Origin: SAR86 cluster bacterium
Lineage (GTDB): Bacteria > Pseudomonadota > Gammaproteobacteria > Pseudomonadales > Azotimanducaceae
Length of the DNA: 7,990 bases
NCBI GenBank assembly: GCA_013204195.1
Contig: JABMOJ010000500.1
Span: forward strand, 1-7,990
Direction: 5' to 3'
Position 1 is the stretch's first letter. The number at the start of each line of letters is the position of its first letter. The notes below the pieces were generated by a model, which was not told the origin of the DNA, made no database searches, and saw nothing but the letters and a program-made list of their open reading frames with translations. Position numbers and translations under genes: made by a program. Positions 6,458 through 7,990 of this stretch are shown here, piece by piece.

Positions 6458-6476
6458 CTTTATACTAGAGTTTAAT
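6448..6476 (+). promoter_or_regulatory. Probable promoter of the second TetR gene
   Basis: TTGAGT (6448-6453) and TTTAAT (6471-6476) match four and five of six bases of the sigma-70 boxes with a 17-base spacer. Transcription would begin near 6483, leaving about 54 bases before the TTG start. It coincides with the palindromes, so the regulator probably represses its own gene. Confidence 0.5.
6453..6475. promoter_or_regulatory. Palindrome in the divergent promoter region, second of two overlapping
   Basis: TTAAACT (6453-6459) and AGTTTAA (6469-6475) are reverse complements, with two further matching pairs inside the 9-base centre. It shares bases 6453-6457 with the first palindrome and overlaps the plus-strand -10 at 6471-6476. 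The same AGTTWAA-type half-site recurs 18 bases apart (6451 and 6469), so two dimers could bind along this stretch. Confidence 0.5.
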
Positions 6477-6489
6477 ATTTTGCTATGCA
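6459..6489 (-). promoter_or_regulatory. Possible minus-strand promoter of the SDR-Rieske unit
   Basis: Read on the minus strand, TATAAA (6464-6459) is a good -10 box, and TTGCAT (6489-6484) is a weak -35 box at 19 bases, longer than ideal. Position upstream of the SDR gene and within the palindromes is the main support. Weak call. Confidence 0.22.
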
Positions 6490-6524
6490 ACCATTCTGAG
6501 CATTCCCACCTAACCCAAACGGAC

Positions 6525-6530
6525 GGAGGA
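6525..6530 (+). promoter_or_regulatory. Strong ribosome binding site deciding a TTG start
   Basis: GGAGGA is a near-complete match to the 16S rRNA tail and lies 6 bases before TTG at 6537. There is no ATG in this frame nearby, and an earlier in-frame TTG at 6480 has no such site. Confidence 0.8.
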
Positions 6531-6536
6531 CCTGTC

Positions 6537-7175
6537 TTGAAAAGTACCGCTACCGTGTTACCCGCCGAGGGCTTGCGAGCACGGAAGAAAAAAGAAACCC
6601 ATCAACGGATCTGTGACGCCGCCACAGCGCTGTTTATTCAGCTGGGCTACACCGAGACCACCTGCGATGCCATCGCGTTGCAGGCCAATATCTCCAAGCC
6701 AACATTTTTCAATTACTTTCCGTCAAAGCTAGCAGTGCTACATACCTTAATCGACGAGATGGACCGGCAATTTTTGCTTTATATCAACGACGAAATTAGG
6801 CAACCCGACACCACTGCGCGGCGCCTACAAAGCCTACTGGCCCGTTCGGCACGGTACATCAACCGATCGCCGGCGCTAACGCGCCTCATACTAGTCGAAG
6901 GCATGGGCGCTCTCGGCAACGTCGACAAATCTCAGGCACGCTTCAGCCGACTGCACGAAGCCATGGCCAGCTTGTTGAATGCTGGCGTCGAACAGGGCGA
7001 TGTTCGAACCGATTACAGCATCGAACTGTTGGTACAAATGCTCGTCGGGGGCTACTTGTATGCACTCTTGAACTGGCTCTCCAGCCAGCAGGTTGACTTG
7101 ACCGTACGCTTAGCCGAAACCGCGGGGTTTCTCGCCGAATCCCTTGCGCCACCAACTGCACAGCCGCCGCGGTAA
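6537..7175 (+). CDS. TetR/AcrR-family transcriptional regulator (second regulator)
   Basis: A 212-residue regulator starting with TTG. The DNA-binding domain covers about residues 17-64: helix 1 (ETHQRICDAATALFIQLGY), then TTCDAIALQANISKPTFFNYFPSK, with the recognition helix at about 53-60 and the standard FFNYFPSK ending. The rest is a helical ligand-binding domain with no ligand I can name. It is divergent from the SDR-Rieske operon across a 168-base region with two overlapping palindromes that cover its own promoter. This is the classic layout for a regulator that represses both itself and the opposite unit (inference). It shows no close resemblance to the first TetR protein beyond the DNA-binding domain, and the palindromes beside the two genes differ, so they probably answer to different signals. 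The amidohydrolase gene follows by 76 bases on the same strand. Confidence 0.92.
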   Translation: MKSTATVLPAEGLRARKKKETHQRICDAATALFIQLGYTETTCDAIALQANISKPTFFNYFPSKLAVLHTLIDEMDRQFLLYINDEIRQPDTTARRLQSLLARSARYINRSPALTRLILVEGMGALGNVDKSQARFSRLHEAMASLLNAGVEQGDVRTDYSIELLVQMLVGGYLYALLNWLSSQQVDLTVRLAETAGFLAESLAPPTAQPPR

Positions 7176-7239
7176 CTTTTGGCGGCAAGCACTATTTGTC
7201 AATCAACAACCCTAACAACCCGGCAACGGACCAACAGAC

Positions 7240-7243
7240 GGAG
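7240..7243 (+). promoter_or_regulatory. Ribosome binding site of the amidohydrolase
   Basis: GGAG lies 8 bases before the ATG at 7252 and supports that start. Confidence 0.7.
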
Positions 7244-7251
7244 CAACACCA

Positions 7252-7990
7252 ATGCAAAAATGGGTCAAACGCCTTGCCGTATTACTGCTCAGTGTCATGG
7301 CCCTCGCAGGCTTCGTCTATCTGTACCTAGAACCAGCCAAACCACCGGCCAGCCAAGCATTTATTAATGCTCAGGTCATCACAATGGACGCCAACAACAG
7401 CTTGGCCGAGGCAGTGTATATCGAAGGTGAGCGTATCATTGCCGTAGGCAGCCGAGCTGAGATCGAACACCTCATCACTCCCACAACACTAATCCATGAT
7501 CTGCATGGCAAAACCCTGGTACCCGGCTTTGTCGATGCCCACAGTCACTTTCCCGGCTCTGGCATGTCACTGTTTATGGCCGATCTACGCAGCCCACCGG
7601 TTGGCAACATCACCTCGGTCGTGACCTTACTGGCGGCCCTCAAGACCCGGGCCAGCGCTACCCCCAAGGGAGAATGGGTCAACGGCTTTGGCTACGACAA
7701 CCTGATGCTGACAGAGCGACGTCATCCCAGCATTGCAGAGTTAGATGCTGCCGTGCCAGATCATCCGGTATTTATCATGCATGTCTCCGGCCATCTGGCG
7801 GTCGCTAACAGCGCCGCGCTCGCGGCGGTAGATATCAGCGCCAAGACACCGGACCCAGCAGGAGGCCATTATGGGCGCGACGATGAGGGCAGCCTGACGG
7901 GTCTGCTCGAGGAAAATGCCGCCACGGCACTACAACGTAAGACCTTCGATATTGGCGTACTGGGATTTCTTCAAATGACCCGGCAGGCTA
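7252..7990 (+). CDS. Amidohydrolase family 3 (YtcJ-like), exported or membrane-anchored; 3' end outside window
   Basis: The first 246 codons of a metal-dependent hydrolase, open to the end of the window. Residues 3-7 are basic (KWVKR) and 8-26 are hydrophobic (LAVLLLSVMALAGFVYLYL), giving a signal anchor or uncleaved signal peptide, followed by a Pro/Ala-rich linker; the enzyme should therefore face the periplasm. The beta-sandwich part follows (NAQVITMDANNSLAEAVYIEGERIIAVG), then LVPGFVDAHSHF with metal ligands His97 and His99. Next come HVSGHLAVANSAAL and GSLTGLLEENA, both typical of the YtcJ group. Remaining metal ligands lie beyond the window. Family members hydrolyse C-N bonds in varied compounds and the substrate cannot be assigned. 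It follows the second TetR gene by 76 bases with no clear terminator between, so it may be co-transcribed with it. Its relation to the oxygenase pathway is unknown. Confidence 0.9.
   Translation, partial: MQKWVKRLAVLLLSVMALAGFVYLYLEPAKPPASQAFINAQVITMDANNSLAEAVYIEGERIIAVGSRAEIEHLITPTTLIHDLHGKTLVPGFVDAHSHFPGSGMSLFMADLRSPPVGNITSVVTLLAALKTRASATPKGEWVNGFGYDNLMLTERRHPSIAELDAAVPDHPVFIMHVSGHLAVANSAALAAVDISAKTPDPAGGHYGRDDEGSLTGLLEENAATALQRKTFDIGVLGFLQMTRQA

Noticed and set aside
7163..7186. GCCGCC/GGCGGC hairpin at the end of the second TetR gene
   Set aside because: The T-rich stretch lies in the loop and not after the stem, and the loop is 12 bases, so it does not look like an intrinsic terminator.

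Overview
The window looks like a catabolic gene cluster from a free-living proteobacterium. Protein style, TetR regulators and moderate GC by eye suggest a gammaproteobacterium, possibly marine, but this is inference with no marker gene behind it. It holds eight complete or nearly complete genes plus one cut at the left edge and one cut at the right edge. I see no mobile element, RNA gene or CRISPR array.

Left block, plus strand: the C-terminal end of an acyl-CoA synthetase (1-399), a TetR regulator with a long N-terminal extension (435-1124), then after a 168-base gap with a perfect inverted repeat, two dissimilar acyl-CoA dehydrogenase subunits (1293-2483 and 2541-3680) and a short-chain dehydrogenase (3754-4521). 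The two dehydrogenases appear to share the usual conserved residues between them, as in the alpha2beta2 acyl-CoA dehydrogenases of bacterial steroid degradation.

Middle block, minus strand, convergent with the left block: a short-chain dehydrogenase (6368-5601) followed by a Rieske non-heme iron oxygenase resembling the KshA group (5547-4543). They are read in that order, probably as one transcript. The Rieske gene ends 21 bases from the end of the left block.

Right block, plus strand: a second TetR regulator (6537-7175, TTG start with a strong ribosome binding site) is divergent from the oxygenase operon across an AT-rich region with two overlapping palindromes and a good promoter. It is followed by a membrane-anchored or exported amidohydrolase of the YtcJ type, which starts at 7252 and runs off the window.

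Taken together, the genes fit a pathway that activates a carboxylic acid to its CoA thioester, dehydrogenates the acyl chain, hydroxylates the skeleton with a Rieske oxygenase and oxidises or reduces hydroxyl/keto groups with two dehydrogenases. Those two dehydrogenases seem to prefer different coenzymes (NADP(H) for the first, NAD(H) for the second). A steroid, bile acid or terpenoid-like substrate is a reasonable guess, but the sequence does not fix it. Each TetR gene lies beside its own distinct palindrome type, suggesting two separately controlled units.
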